A stretch of 64,000 bases of DNA, taken from positions 1 to 64,000 of the forward strand of contig NZ_MSDV01000060.1 in NCBI RefSeq assembly GCF_001931485.1, read 5' to 3'. The notes beneath the pieces were generated by a model that saw nothing but the letters and a program-made list of their open reading frames with translations, was not told the origin of the DNA and did not search any database. Made by a program: the position numbers and the translations under genes. The stretch comes from Burkholderia sp. SRS-W-2-2016 (GTDB lineage: Bacteria > Pseudomonadota > Gammaproteobacteria > Burkholderiales > Burkholderiaceae). Of the stretch, positions 26,069 through 35,761 are shown one piece after another (within the stretch, counting starts at the first letter, position 1; each line of letters opens with the position of its first letter).

Positions 26069-26887
26069 ATGACTGTCAGAGTTCGTACACCGTTCGAGGT
26101 CACGTTTTCGGTCTGGCGTGCAATGTTTTTGCGCGAGGCGCTCGATCGTCTGTTTGAGGCGCGGGCGGCGTGGCTTTGGCTATTGATTGAGCCAATTATC
26201 TACATTTCGCTCCACGCGTTCGGCTTCGAGTCGATGCACATTCGCCAGGTCGGAGGGATGGCGATAAACATGTGGATCATCGCCGGATTCTGCGGCTTTC
26301 TTCTTTGGCGCCGCACCTGGACGCAGGTGCTGCACGGTATCGACTCGAACAAGGCATTTTTTGCCTATCGGCAAGTGAAGCCATTTGATGTCGCGATCGT
26401 AAGAGCTGCGCTTGAAATGTTCCTGATGCTGCCGATCTCGTTCATTATTTTTGCGCTCGCAGCAGCGACCGGCCACGGGATGACGCGTGACGCGGTGAAT
26501 CCGCCTTTGCTCCCTGCTGATCCTTTGCTGGTTATCGTTAGCTTCGTCGGACTGTGGCTGCTGGGACTCGGTTTTGGTCTCGTTACCTCGGTCGCAATGA
26601 GGTTTGCTCCAGAGCTGGATCACATCTTTAAACTGATCTATCTGCCTCTTTACTATATTTCCGGTGCACTGCTTCCGATTGCGCTGTACGTGCCCGCACC
26701 CTATCAGTATCTGTTCGTTGCGAACCCTATCGTCAACGGACTCGAATTGATGCGCTTGGGGTTTCTTCCGACCTATCACGCTCTCGAGGGCGTCAGTCTC
26801 GCTTATCTCTACGCCTGGGCGTTGGGCTTGATGTTCGTTGGGTTAGCGCTCTATAAGCGCTATTTCAGAATGTTGGTGATGCGGTGA
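26069..26887 (+). CDS. wzm: Capsule ABC exporter permease (Wzm/KpsM)
   Basis: 272 aa ABC-2 type permease with about six helices: WLWLLIEPIIYISLHAFG, MWIIAGFCGFLLW, MLPISFIIFALAAATG, VIVSFVGLWLLGLGFGLV, LPLYYISGALLPIALYVP and LAYLYAWALGLMFVGLAL. It forms the inner-membrane pore for polysaccharide export. It starts six bases after the Wza-like gene and overlaps the ATPase start as GTGA. Confidence 0.93.
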   Translation: MTVRVRTPFEVTFSVWRAMFLREALDRLFEARAAWLWLLIEPIIYISLHAFGFESMHIRQVGGMAINMWIIAGFCGFLLWRRTWTQVLHGIDSNKAFFAYRQVKPFDVAIVRAALEMFLMLPISFIIFALAAATGHGMTRDAVNPPLLPADPLLVIVSFVGLWLLGLGFGLVTSVAMRFAPELDHIFKLIYLPLYYISGALLPIALYVPAPYQYLFVANPIVNGLELMRLGFLPTYHALEGVSLAYLYAWALGLMFVGLALYKRYFRMLVMR

Positions 26888-27546
26888 TAGTGATCGAAAA
26901 CGTCCACAAGCGCTACCTGACTGAGCACGGCGCCGGCAAATGGGTATTAAAGGGCATCACCATGACGATCCCGCCGCGTCGAAGTGTGGCCCTGATCGGT
27001 CACAACGGCGCTGGCAAGTCCACGCTGTTGCGGATCATCGGCGGCATTGATTTTCCAACTAAAGGGAAAGTCACGCGGTTATGTCGTGTTTCATGGCCGA
27101 TGGGTGGAGGCGGGCTGGAAGGCACGCTAACGGGGCGACAAAATTCGAAATTCGTTTGCCGCGTTCATGGTCACCAGGACGAGCTTCCGAGTCGTCTGGC
27201 GTTCATTCAGGAGTTTGCCGAGTTGGGCGACTCGTTCGACGAACCCGTGCACACGTATTCGTCCGGTATGCGCTCGCGGCTGCAATTCGCGCTATCTCTG
27301 GCGTTCGATTTCGATGTCTATATCTCTGACGAGGTAACCGCGGCGGGCGACGCTCGTTTCAGAAAGAAAGCTGCCGAAGCCTTCAGAGGAATGGCCAAAA
27401 AAGCCAGCATAATTATGGTTTCTCACGACGAGGCCACACTCAAACAATTTTGTCAGTCGGCGATCTGGATCGACGAGGGCCACGCGCACTGGTTCGACGA
27501 TCTCGCTGATGGACTGCAAGCCTATAAGGCCAAACTTCTCCCATGA
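26884..27546 (+). CDS. wzt: Capsule ABC exporter ATPase (Wzt/KpsT)
   Basis: 220 aa. Walker A GHNGAGKST, atypical signature YSSGMRSRLQFAL, Walker B VYISDEVTAAGD and H-loop SHDEATLKQF, which is the KpsT-type pattern for polysaccharide exporters. It lacks the C-terminal carbohydrate-binding domain of long O-antigen Wzt proteins, so chain-terminus recognition by Wzt is unlikely. GTG start overlaps the permease stop; the stop overlaps the next start (ATGA). Confidence 0.94.
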   Translation: MIVIENVHKRYLTEHGAGKWVLKGITMTIPPRRSVALIGHNGAGKSTLLRIIGGIDFPTKGKVTRLCRVSWPMGGGGLEGTLTGRQNSKFVCRVHGHQDELPSRLAFIQEFAELGDSFDEPVHTYSSGMRSRLQFALSLAFDFDVYISDEVTAAGDARFRKKAAEAFRGMAKKASIIMVSHDEATLKQFCQSAIWIDEGHAHWFDDLADGLQAYKAKLLP

Positions 27547-28715
27547 AAGAACCACTGGCAATTGAAAGTTTTCGAACCGGCAACGGGTGGGCTGCCGCCG
27601 TCGAAAAAGCAAAAAGCGCACTGCTTTCCGTTCGCATATTCAAGTTGATCATGCGGTTGGTGATGATCCTTGCGATCGTATCCATTCCCTATTGGCTATT
27701 TATCGCGTCCGATCGTTACGTTTCTCAGGCGACGGTAATCATTCAACGAACGGACCAGATTAGCGGTCCGAGCGCGGCGCTTCCGGTAGCGCTTTCCACA
27801 GTCGGAGGGGCCAATGCCGCCGACCAGCTGCTATTGCTCGAATATCTGCTTTCGGAGGACATGCTTGCAAAGATCGATGCAAAGCTGGACCTTCGAGCGC
27901 ACTACAGCAACTGGCACCGTGATCCAATTTCGCGTATGTGGTTCAAGGATGCGCCGGCGGAGTGGTTCTATCAGTACTGGCTCAATCGCATCGATGTGGG
28001 ATACGACGACTACAGCGGCGTTGTACGAATTCAGGTGCAAGCTTACGACGCGAAAACCGCTCAAGCCATCGTGGACCTCATGGTCGAGTTCGGCGAGCAG
28101 CATATGAACGCACTGGGCCACCAGCTCGCTCAGTCTCAGGTGGACTTTTTGCAGAAGCAGGTTACCTTCGCGCACGATCGTCTCATGGACGCATCGCAAA
28201 ACCTGCTGGCGTTCCAGGACCGGAAGGGCTTGGTCGCGCCTGCGTCGACAGCGGACAGCATCAATGCGTTGATCGCGAGACTGGAGGGGCAGAAGGCGGA
28301 TGTCCAGACGCAGCTTGCCGCGTTGCCGCAGAATCTGAGCCCGAATCAACCTGTGGTAGTGATGCTCAAGAAGAATCTCGCGGCGTTGGATCAGCAGATT
28401 TCGCAAAAGCGTGCCGAGTTGGCGGCGCCGACGAGCAAGACACTGAATTCAACGATCGATGAATTCCAGCAGCTGCAGTTGCAGGTGACTTTCGCGCAGG
28501 ATCTATACAAAACCGCGCTTTCGGCATTAGAGCAAGGCCGTATGGATGCAGCACGAACGCTGAAGATGGTGTCGATTCTGCAATCGCCCACCATGCCAGG
28601 CTATCCGATGCAACCGCGGCGTATCTACAACGCATTCGTTACGTTGCTGATCGCATTGGTATTGATCGGCATGATCAAACTGCTCGAAAGCATCATTCTC
28701 GATCACGTAGATTGA
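27543..28715 (+). CDS. wcbD: Capsule export inner-membrane periplasmic adaptor (KpsE/Wzz class)
   Basis: 390 aa. An N-terminal membrane helix (LVMILAIVSIPYWLFIA), a long periplasmic helical region (residues ~190-320, heptad-rich: LGHQLAQSQVDFLQKQVTFAHDRL and following), the conserved C-terminal PxxP-type segment SPTMPGYPMQPRR, and a C-terminal helix (FVTLLIALVLIGMIKLLE) are the layout of polysaccharide co-polymerase/KpsE proteins. It bridges the ABC exporter to the Wza-like channel. Last gene of the overlapping block. The 165 bp that follow hold no feature I recognise. Symbol by analogy with B. pseudomallei. Confidence 0.9.
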   Translation: MKEPLAIESFRTGNGWAAAVEKAKSALLSVRIFKLIMRLVMILAIVSIPYWLFIASDRYVSQATVIIQRTDQISGPSAALPVALSTVGGANAADQLLLLEYLLSEDMLAKIDAKLDLRAHYSNWHRDPISRMWFKDAPAEWFYQYWLNRIDVGYDDYSGVVRIQVQAYDAKTAQAIVDLMVEFGEQHMNALGHQLAQSQVDFLQKQVTFAHDRLMDASQNLLAFQDRKGLVAPASTADSINALIARLEGQKADVQTQLAALPQNLSPNQPVVVMLKKNLAALDQQISQKRAELAAPTSKTLNSTIDEFQQLQLQVTFAQDLYKTALSALEQGRMDAARTLKMVSILQSPTMPGYPMQPRRIYNAFVTLLIALVLIGMIKLLESIILDHVD

Positions 28716-28880
28716 GGTCGGTAAAGGCAATAAGTACCCCGGCTGTCGTTGGAGCATCGACCGCAGGCGACCGAATGGCGCCTCGGGTCGAAGTGATGAA
28801 CAACAACCGGGGCGTCGGGAAAAAGGTCGGTGTGACAGCGCAGCATCGCAGCGCATTCGCGAAATTCTGGTGAACGCATC

Positions 28881-30149
28881 TTGCATACAATATCAATAAT
28901 AGGTCTGGGCTATATCGGTTTGCCGACGGCGACGTTGTTCGCGTCGCGCAAGATGCGAGTGGTCGGTGTCGACGTTTCCGAATATGTCGTCGATACCATC
29001 AATCGCGGAAATATTCATATCGTCGAACCTGAACTGGACATTCTGGTTCAGGCGGCGGTGGGCGCCGGTTATTTGCGCGCAACCATGCAAGCCGAGCCCG
29101 CCGATGCGTTCGTGATCGCGGTGCCGACGCCGTTGACATCCGAGCAGAAGCCCGACGTGAGCTGCATCGAGGCCGCGGCCAGATCGATTGCGCCAGTGCT
29201 TGCAAAAGGCAATCTCGTCATTCTGGAATCCACGTCGCCGGTGGGTACCACGGAAAAACTCGCGCAATGGCTGGCCGAGATGCGTCCCGACCTGATATTT
29301 CCCCAGCAGGCCGGCAACGATTCCGACATTCGCATCGCGTACTGTCCGGAGCGGGTGTTGCCCGGGCGCATCGTGCACGAACTCGTTGCCAACGACCGGG
29401 TGATCGGCGGCATGACGCACAAATGCTCGGAGGCAGCGGTCGCGCTTTACAAGTCGTTCGTGCACGGCGAATGCGTGGTGACACAGGTGCGTGCGGCCGA
29501 AATGTGCAAGCTGGCCGAGAATAGTTTCCGCGATGTAAACATTGCGTTCGCCAACGAGCTGTCGATGATTTGCGACGACCAGGGCATCGATGTGTGGGAA
29601 TTGATCCGTCTTGCAAACCGGCATCCGCGCGTGAATATTCTGCAACCGGGTTGTGGCGTGGGCGGTCATTGCATTGCCGTCGATCCGTGGTTCATTGTGA
29701 ACAATGCGCCGGAAACGGCCAGGCTGATCGCGACCGCGCGCTCCGTCAACGATACAAAACCCCAATGGGTGCTTGAAAAAGTCGATGAAGCAATTGCGGA
29801 ACTGAAAACGCACGGGATGACGGCGACGGACATCAGCATTGCGTGCTTCGGTATTACGTTCAAACCGGACATCGACGATTTGCGGGAAAGCCCGGCGCTG
29901 CATATCGCGGAGGCGTTGGCAGATCGTCATGCAGGCAAGGTTTTTGTGGTCGAACCGAATCTGGAAAGTCTGCCTGAATGCCTGACAGACCGTCGCGTTG
30001 CGCAGATGGATTTGAGCGCCGCGATCGAGCGCGCGAGTGTCCTTGTGTTGCTCGTCGACCACTCGCAGTTCAAGAACATCTCTCCGCAATTGACTCGTTT
30101 TCAAAAACTCATCGATACCCGCGGCGTCTGGGAGAAGAAACATGGCTAA
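28881..30149 (+). CDS. wecC: UDP-N-acetyl-D-mannosaminuronate dehydrogenase
   Basis: 422 aa nucleotide-sugar dehydrogenase. NAD motif IGLGYIGLPTATLFAS, substrate segments STSPVGTTEKLAQW and AYCPERVLPGRI, and the catalytic Cys in GVGGHCIAVDPWF, which follow the WecC pattern rather than UDP-glucose dehydrogenase. It oxidises UDP-ManNAc to UDP-ManNAcA, adding a negative charge to the polymer. TTG start; no ATG or GTG is available in frame near the N-terminus. No epimerase (wecB) is seen in the window, so UDP-ManNAc must come from elsewhere. The end overlaps the FkbM gene by 8 bp. Confidence 0.9.
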   Translation: MHTISIIGLGYIGLPTATLFASRKMRVVGVDVSEYVVDTINRGNIHIVEPELDILVQAAVGAGYLRATMQAEPADAFVIAVPTPLTSEQKPDVSCIEAAARSIAPVLAKGNLVILESTSPVGTTEKLAQWLAEMRPDLIFPQQAGNDSDIRIAYCPERVLPGRIVHELVANDRVIGGMTHKCSEAAVALYKSFVHGECVVTQVRAAEMCKLAENSFRDVNIAFANELSMICDDQGIDVWELIRLANRHPRVNILQPGCGVGGHCIAVDPWFIVNNAPETARLIATARSVNDTKPQWVLEKVDEAIAELKTHGMTATDISIACFGITFKPDIDDLRESPALHIAEALADRHAGKVFVVEPNLESLPECLTDRRVAQMDLSAAIERASVLVLLVDHSQFKNISPQLTRFQKLIDTRGVWEKKHG

Positions 30150-33100
30150 CAATACTGGTACTAACGAACAGTTCGAATCCCGAGTCACGGAACTTCAGCA
30201 GGAAAACGAGTTGTTGCTCGTTCAGCTTCATCACGCCCAGGAGGAGTTGGAGCGCAATTATTCAAGGGCCGAACCTGCTGTCCCCAAAATGACGGCCGAT
30301 TCGAAGTCAGGTGCGGCGAATGCGTCCACCATCGCGAGCGTTTGGGTTGCCGATGAACTGCCGGAAATGCACGCGGAAAATCGACGTCTGCGGGCGCTCG
30401 TCGAGGCGCAGAAGAGGATTCATGAACGTGAATCGAATCACGCGTTGAATGCCCGACTAGGCAATATTCTGATTGAGGGCGTGGACGCACCTGGTTCACT
30501 TCTTTCGATGCCTGGCAAACTCGTCAGGATATGGCGTCAATCGACTCGCCGGACACCGCCCGCCGCGCTGGGCGGCAAAGATTTCAGCAAGATCATCGCT
30601 GCGTGGCAAAGCGGTGGGTTCAACGCGGTCGAAAAGGCGATGGGCACACGGTCCGTCGCTCCGGCGATGCAGGCCCAAGGCTATACCGCACTCGCACGGC
30701 ACCTCGGAAAAGGCGATCGGGCAAATGCGGCGGAAGCGGCTCGCCGTGCGTATGACCTCGATCCAAAGTCGTTTCGTCTGAAGTGGCTGGCGTTCCGGCT
30801 GCATGAAGCAGGTGAGGTCGTCGAGGCGGAGGCCATGCTCGAATTGCTGCCTGTCGACGTTCAATTCAGCGAGTCTGAGGCTCGTCAGGCCAAACAACTT
30901 CGCAATGAAGCAAAGCGTGCGCGCGACAGTGAAGCAAAGCAGCAAACCGCGTTTGCAGAGCGTCGCGCGGCTGCTGACAAGCAGTTGAGCAATCTCGCTC
31001 ACGAACGTGATCAACAGTCCCGGCTCGCAACCGACCGGGCGCGCGAAGTCGCAGCGCTGAAGCAGTCGAAGGCGAAGCTGGAGCAGGAAAAGGTTGCGCT
31101 GTCGGCACGCTACGAAGCGCAGGTTCGTTTGCTGGACGAATGCAATCGCGAACTCGAAGCGATCAAGCGCGCAAAATCGCAATTACAGAACGAGAATGCG
31201 GTTCTGGTCGCGCAATGCGATCAAAACGAAACCAGATTGCGCGATGCGCTCGATATGTCGATCCAGAAGAGCGACGATAACGAGTTGCTGTTGGCGAATC
31301 TACATCGGGTCCAGGAAGAACTGGCACAGGTTTTTGCCGAGCGCGAGAGTCTGCAAAGCGCGAATGTGCAACTGGAGACACAAGTGCGCGATACGCTCGA
31401 TGTGTCGATCCAGAGAAACGGCGACAACGAACTGCTGCTGGTGAATCTACATCGGATTCAGGGAGAACTGGAGCAAGTTCGTGCCGAGCGCGAGAGTTTG
31501 CAAAGCGCTAATGTACAACTGCAGACGCAAGTGGACGAGGCGCTCGATGTGTCGATTCAGAAGAGCACCGATAACGAGTCGCTGCAGGCGAATCTACATC
31601 GGATTCAGGCAGAACTGGAGCAGGTTCTTGCCGAGCGCGAGAGACTGCAAAGTGCTAACGTGCAACTGGAAACACGAGTGCGCGACGCGGCAGAGCGTGC
31701 GTCCGAAATCGAAGCGCTGAAAAAATCGGCTGCGGGTATGGAGCAGGACAAGCGCGCACTCGAATCCAGTTACGAAAAACTGCGCGAGCTCGCACAAGAG
31801 AGGGCCCGCGAACTCGAGGCCGTCAAACTGTCGAAATTGACCATTGAGGACGAGAAGCAGGTGCTCGCTGTGAGGCACCAGGTTGAACTTCGTATCGCCG
31901 AGGAGCGTCACCGCGAACTTGAAGCGCTGCGGCTCGCGAAAACGCTGATGGAGCAGGAAAAGCAGTCTTTGACTGTCAAGTACGAGCTGCAATCGGCTGT
32001 CGTTGTCGAGCGCGTGAAAGAAATCGACACTTTGAAACACGCCGCGAATCAGTTGAGGAAGGAAAAGCAGTCGCTCAGCGAAGCGCGCGATGCTCAATCA
32101 CGCCTTGCCGAAGATCGCAAGATCGAAATGGAAGCGCTGAAACAGGCGAAGGCTAAACTCGAGCAGGACAAAGTCGCTCTAAAAGAGAAGCACGACTCGC
32201 AGGTGAAGGTTGCTGAAGCGCGAAATGTCGAACTGCAGGCTGTGAAGCAGGCGCAGACCGACCTCGAACAGCAAACTACGGCTCTGCAAGCGGGCCGTGA
32301 TGCGCAACAGAAGCTCGCCGAGGACCGTAATCGGCAAGTGACGACGTTGAAGGAAGAGAAAGCAAAGCTTGAGCAAGAAAAATCTCTTCTGGAAAAGCAG
32401 AAGCGCAGCTCGGTGGGCAGTGAAACCCGCGGTGATGCGGACATTGATGATCTGATTGCCGACCTGGAATTGTTCTTTAATGGCAAATCGATCATCTACG
32501 TGGACGTCGGTGCCTACATGGGCAACGTTTTTATGAAGTTCAATCGCTCGATCGAGAAATTCCGAATTCACGAGGCGCATCTTTTCGAGCCCAATCCGGT
32601 TAGCTATCAGCAGTTGTTGAAAAAGACAGCGGGCATGGACAAGCCAGTCGTGCACACGTATAACCTCGCAGTGAGTGAGGCACACGAGACGCACAGGTTC
32701 GTTCCTGCCAAAACGATGACAAAGGCTATCGCGCCAGAGATCGACTCCGCCAATGTCTCCGGCGATATGTTTACTGCGTCCTGCGTCAGTTTGGACAAAC
32801 AGTCCACAATCTTCACCGACGGAAAGATAAACCTGCTCAAGATTGACGTCGAAGGCAAGGAACTTGACGTGCTGCGCAGTGCTCGCCAATTGCTGGCTGG
32901 TCAAAATGTAGATGTTTTATACATTGAGGTTGGTTTTAATCGCACTGGAACGCAGCAAACTTATTTTGCGGAAATCGATCAGTTTCTTCAGGAATTTGGC
33001 TATCGAGTACTCCGGATTTATGAGCAAAAAGAAGAGTGGATGAATGATTCTCCGCTGTTGCGTCGTGCGAATATCGCATATATGAGCGAAAGATTCGCAA

Positions 33101-33198
33101 ATGCTCATCCGCTGAAGTTGATGAAAGAAATCGGCGAGCTGAAGGATCGAATTAACGAACTATCTCTGGGTGTGCGGGATTCGAAAGTGGAAAATTAA
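30142..33198 (+). CDS. Large coiled-coil protein with C-terminal FkbM methyltransferase domain
   Basis: 1018 aa. Residues ~1-95 contain a Gln/Glu/Leu-rich helix (ENELLLVQLHHAQEELERN). Residues ~150-250 look TPR-like (YTALARHLGKGDRANAAEAA). Residues ~255-765 are almost continuous heptad coiled coil, including three tandem 49-residue repeats. The C-terminal ~780-985 is an FkbM-type SAM methyltransferase: YVDVGAYMG (SAM), HLFEPNPVSYQ and LLKIDVEGKELDVL. It is expected to O-methylate a sugar or chain end. Long coiled coils beside a chain-modifying domain recall WbdD-type molecular rulers, but no kinase domain is present. Translationally coupled to wecC. G+C is lower than in the upstream block. 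Confidence 0.83.
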   Translation: MANNTGTNEQFESRVTELQQENELLLVQLHHAQEELERNYSRAEPAVPKMTADSKSGAANASTIASVWVADELPEMHAENRRLRALVEAQKRIHERESNHALNARLGNILIEGVDAPGSLLSMPGKLVRIWRQSTRRTPPAALGGKDFSKIIAAWQSGGFNAVEKAMGTRSVAPAMQAQGYTALARHLGKGDRANAAEAARRAYDLDPKSFRLKWLAFRLHEAGEVVEAEAMLELLPVDVQFSESEARQAKQLRNEAKRARDSEAKQQTAFAERRAAADKQLSNLAHERDQQSRLATDRAREVAALKQSKAKLEQEKVALSARYEAQVRLLDECNRELEAIKRAKSQLQNENAVLVAQCDQNETRLRDALDMSIQKSDDNELLLANLHRVQEELAQVFAERESLQSANVQLETQVRDTLDVSIQRNGDNELLLVNLHRIQGELEQVRAERESLQSANVQLQTQVDEALDVSIQKSTDNESLQANLHRIQAELEQVLAERERLQSANVQLETRVRDAAERASEIEALKKSAAGMEQDKRALESSYEKLRELAQERARELEAVKLSKLTIEDEKQVLAVRHQVELRIAEERHRELEALRLAKTLMEQEKQSLTVKYELQSAVVVERVKEIDTLKHAANQLRKEKQSLSEARDAQSRLAEDRKIEMEALKQAKAKLEQDKVALKEKHDSQVKVAEARNVELQAVKQAQTDLEQQTTALQAGRDAQQKLAEDRNRQVTTLKEEKAKLEQEKSLLEKQKRSSVGSETRGDADIDDLIADLELFFNGKSIIYVDVGAYMGNVFMKFNRSIEKFRIHEAHLFEPNPVSYQQLLKKTAGMDKPVVHTYNLAVSEAHETHRFVPAKTMTKAIAPEIDSANVSGDMFTASCVSLDKQSTIFTDGKINLLKIDVEGKELDVLRSARQLLAGQNVDVLYIEVGFNRTGTQQTYFAEIDQFLQEFGYRVLRIYEQKEEWMNDSPLLRRANIAYMSERFANAHPLKLMKEIGELKDRINELSLGVRDSKVEN
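31243..31683 (+). repeat. Three tandem 147-bp repeats inside the coiled-coil gene
   Basis: Units begin at 31243, 31390 and 31537 with exact 147-bp period and encode 49-residue copies starting (D/E)xLD(M/V)SIQ, containing NLHR(V/I)Q and ending with QSANVQL. The protein N-terminus has a related NELLLxxLHxxQEELE segment. This unit could expand or contract and so change coiled-coil length. Confidence 0.85.
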
Positions 33199-33348
33199 TA
33201 AAAGGCTTGGTGCGATTGGCCGGGATTGAAGTTGGTTGTGAGCGCGCTAACATGGTGTCGCAGCAAACTTGTGTGAAAAATTCGATAAGCTAAATTGGCT
33301 TGGTTTAATAGATTAATGATGATGGCAAGGCAGCAAGAGGAGAAGGCC

Positions 33349-34458
33349 GTGAAATATGATTATCTGGTCGTTGGCGCAGGTATGTTTGGTGCAACATTCG
33401 CACGTTTGGCTGCAGACGATGGCAAGACGTGCCTTGTTATCGACAAGCGCAATCATATTGCGGGGAATTGCTATTCCGAGGAGCGGGAGGGTATCCACGT
33501 CCATGTGTATGGTCCTCACATCTTCCATTGCAATGACGACCGAATTTGGCAGTTTGTAAATCGTTTTTCGCGATTCAACAATTTTAGAAATCAGCCAATT
33601 TCGATTTCGGATGGAAAGGTTTATTCCCTTCCGTTCAACATGTATACGTTTAATCATATGTGGGGTGTGACTACGCCAGACGAGGCGATGAAAAAGATCG
33701 CCTCGCAAAAACTCGATCTGGATGGTCGCGACCCGCAAAATCTTGAAGAACAGGCGCTTTCGCAAGTCGGAACCGATATCTACGAAAAACTCATTCGCGG
33801 GTATACGGCGAAGCAGTGGCAGCGCGATCCGAAGGAACTCCCCGCTTCAATTATCAAGCGACTGCCTGTGCGCCTTACGTGGGACAATAACTATTTTAAC
33901 GATACCTACCAGGGTATTCCGGAAGATGGTTACACGGTCATGTTTGAAAAGATGCTGGACGGCATTGAAGTCAAGCTCGGAGAGGACTATCTCGGAGACC
34001 GTGATAAATGGAACGCGATGGCGAAGAAAGTCGTGTTTACCGGAAAAATTGACGACTACTTTGGCGGCAAGTTTGGTGAACTCGAATACCGGACGCTAGA
34101 CTTTGAAACCTGGGTCGAAGATACCGAGAATTATCAAGGCAATGCAGTGGTAAATTATGGCGATGAAAATGTGCCATGGACTCGTATCATTGAGCACAAG
34201 CATTTCACGCCCGGAAACAAGAGTGAAAAGACGGTTGTTACCAAGGAAATTCCGGCCGCCTGGTCAAGTGACAAGGTGCCTTATTATCCCGTTGGCGACG
34301 CGTTGAACAGCGAAAGATATTCGAAGTACCGCGATCTGGCCGAAAAAGAGAGCGGCGTAATCTTCGGTGGTCGCCTGTCAGAGTATAAATACTATGACAT
34401 GCACCAGGTAATTGGTTCTGCTTTTGCGAAATACAAGGCAGTATCTCTCGCCGAGTGA
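33349..34458 (+). CDS. glf: UDP-galactopyranose mutase
   Basis: 369 aa FAD enzyme converting UDP-Galp to UDP-Galf. FAD motif VVGAGMFGATFA, then NHIAGNCYSEE, the GPHIFHCND substrate segment, YTAKQWQRDPKELP, and C-terminal GRLSEYKYYDMHQVIGSA. The GTG start at 33349 is preferred: AGAGGAGAAGG precedes it, the protein then begins MKYDYLVVGAG, and length matches the family. The longer TTG frame from 33295 is unlikely. It implies galactofuranose in the polymer. The end overlaps a possible GTG of the next gene. Confidence 0.95.
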   Translation: MKYDYLVVGAGMFGATFARLAADDGKTCLVIDKRNHIAGNCYSEEREGIHVHVYGPHIFHCNDDRIWQFVNRFSRFNNFRNQPISISDGKVYSLPFNMYTFNHMWGVTTPDEAMKKIASQKLDLDGRDPQNLEEQALSQVGTDIYEKLIRGYTAKQWQRDPKELPASIIKRLPVRLTWDNNYFNDTYQGIPEDGYTVMFEKMLDGIEVKLGEDYLGDRDKWNAMAKKVVFTGKIDDYFGGKFGELEYRTLDFETWVEDTENYQGNAVVNYGDENVPWTRIIEHKHFTPGNKSEKTVVTKEIPAAWSSDKVPYYPVGDALNSERYSKYRDLAEKESGVIFGGRLSEYKYYDMHQVIGSAFAKYKAVSLAE

Positions 34459-34514
34459 TCTCGAGACTAGTGAGGTCGCTGATTTTAATTTCTGATAATA
34501 GGACTACGTCATTG

Positions 34515-35600
34515 ATGGTCGCTCGGCTTTTTCAGAGTCTACTGTGTGTTTGCGTGTTGTCGCTCTCACCCGCATGGGCAGGGCCGGTTAGCCTGGATGC
34601 AAAGCAGGTTCCGGCTTTGCGGGACCTTGTCCGGCAGGATCCGGAAGCGGGCGGTCAATACCAGAAATTGTTCAGAATGGCGAATCAGGCTCTGAACGAC
34701 ACTCCCAATCCTGTTCCACAACTGGTGAGTGAAGGCAAGCTTCAATCGAATCCGGAAAAAGTCAGGACCATCGCGGCCTTAAAGGACATGCCGAAAATAT
34801 CCGCTTTGGCATGGGTGTGGCTAGTCAGTCAGGACGAGAGATACGCCACCAAGGGAAGTCAGTACATTTTGGCTTGGGCCCAAAGTAACAGGCCAGACGG
34901 CGATCCGATCAACGAGACGACACTTGAGCCGTTGGTCGTGGCATATGACGTCCTTCGTCCGAAATTTACTCCCCAAAACAGAGCCTTCGTCGATGGGTGG
35001 CTGCACAACCGCGCGGTCGTCCTCTGGAATGATCCTAGACACCGTACGGAAAATTGGCAAAGCCACAGACTCAAGATGGTGGGGTTGATTGCCACGGTGG
35101 TTCATGACGATGAACTCTGGAAGGTGGTCGCAGACGGATTTCAGGAACAAATGGATCGCAGCTTCTTGCCTGATGGTGAGACTACCGATTTCGGGCAGCG
35201 AGATGCAATGCACTATCAGCTGTATGGCATGCAGCCATTGTTAACATTGGCTTGCGTCGCACAGCAAAGAAATCACGACTGGTACCACTATCAGGCACCT
35301 TCCGGTGCATCTCTGAAGCGAGCGGTTGGTTTTGTCGAGCCATATGCTTTGGGTGAAAAGACGCATGTTGAGTTCGTTCACTCCAAAGTGAAATTCGATA
35401 AAGCTCGCGCGCAAGCCGGGGAAAAGGAGTACATGCCCCATAATTGGGATACGTGCGAGGCTGGTCCGACATTCGTGGAGGCCGGTTGTGTTGATCCCAA
35501 CGCGGCCAAAGTTGCGCTCCAGATTTCGTGTGGAGAATCGGAGCACAAACGCTTCGTCGACTGGGAAAGCGTTCTGAATTACGTCAAGCGCGGAAGTTAA
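34515..35600 (+). CDS. Periplasmic alginate-lyase-like protein
   Basis: 361 aa. Signal peptide (LFQSLLCVCVLSLSPAWA) then an alpha-helical domain resembling the alginate lyase family: ISALAWVWLVSQDERYATKG, LEPLVVAYDVLRP, the NWQSHRLKMVGLIA Asn/His motif, and RDAMHYQLYGMQPLLTLA with a Tyr. These resemble catalytic Asn/His/Tyr positions of such lyases, but activity is inferred. In a biosynthetic locus it may trim or clear polymer in the periplasm, as AlgL does for alginate. An in-frame GTG at 34455, overlapping the glf stop, is an alternative start; ATG 34515 gives a normal signal peptide. G+C is low. Confidence 0.72.
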   Translation: MVARLFQSLLCVCVLSLSPAWAGPVSLDAKQVPALRDLVRQDPEAGGQYQKLFRMANQALNDTPNPVPQLVSEGKLQSNPEKVRTIAALKDMPKISALAWVWLVSQDERYATKGSQYILAWAQSNRPDGDPINETTLEPLVVAYDVLRPKFTPQNRAFVDGWLHNRAVVLWNDPRHRTENWQSHRLKMVGLIATVVHDDELWKVVADGFQEQMDRSFLPDGETTDFGQRDAMHYQLYGMQPLLTLACVAQQRNHDWYHYQAPSGASLKRAVGFVEPYALGEKTHVEFVHSKVKFDKARAQAGEKEYMPHNWDTCEAGPTFVEAGCVDPNAAKVALQISCGESEHKRFVDWESVLNYVKRGS

Positions 35601-35626
35601 TCACATCGGTCGTTGACGAAAGCGCC

Positions 35627-35654
35627 GCCTCACTCATCTCAGATGAGACGAGGC
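35627..35654 (+). terminator. Hairpin after the lyase-like gene
   Basis: CTCATCT/AGATGAG around a single C (35633-35647), extended outward by GCCTC/GAGGC with a small bulge. It lies 26 bp after the stop codon and has no proper T run, so termination is uncertain. Confidence 0.45.
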
Positions 35655-35761
35655 CGCGTTTGAGATGAATGGGAAAGAGCGTTGGCGGTGTGTACTGCCG
35701 CGTTCGCGCAGTCCGAAAGAAACTGTTGTAGTGCCAGGAATAATCGAAGGTCTTATTGGAT

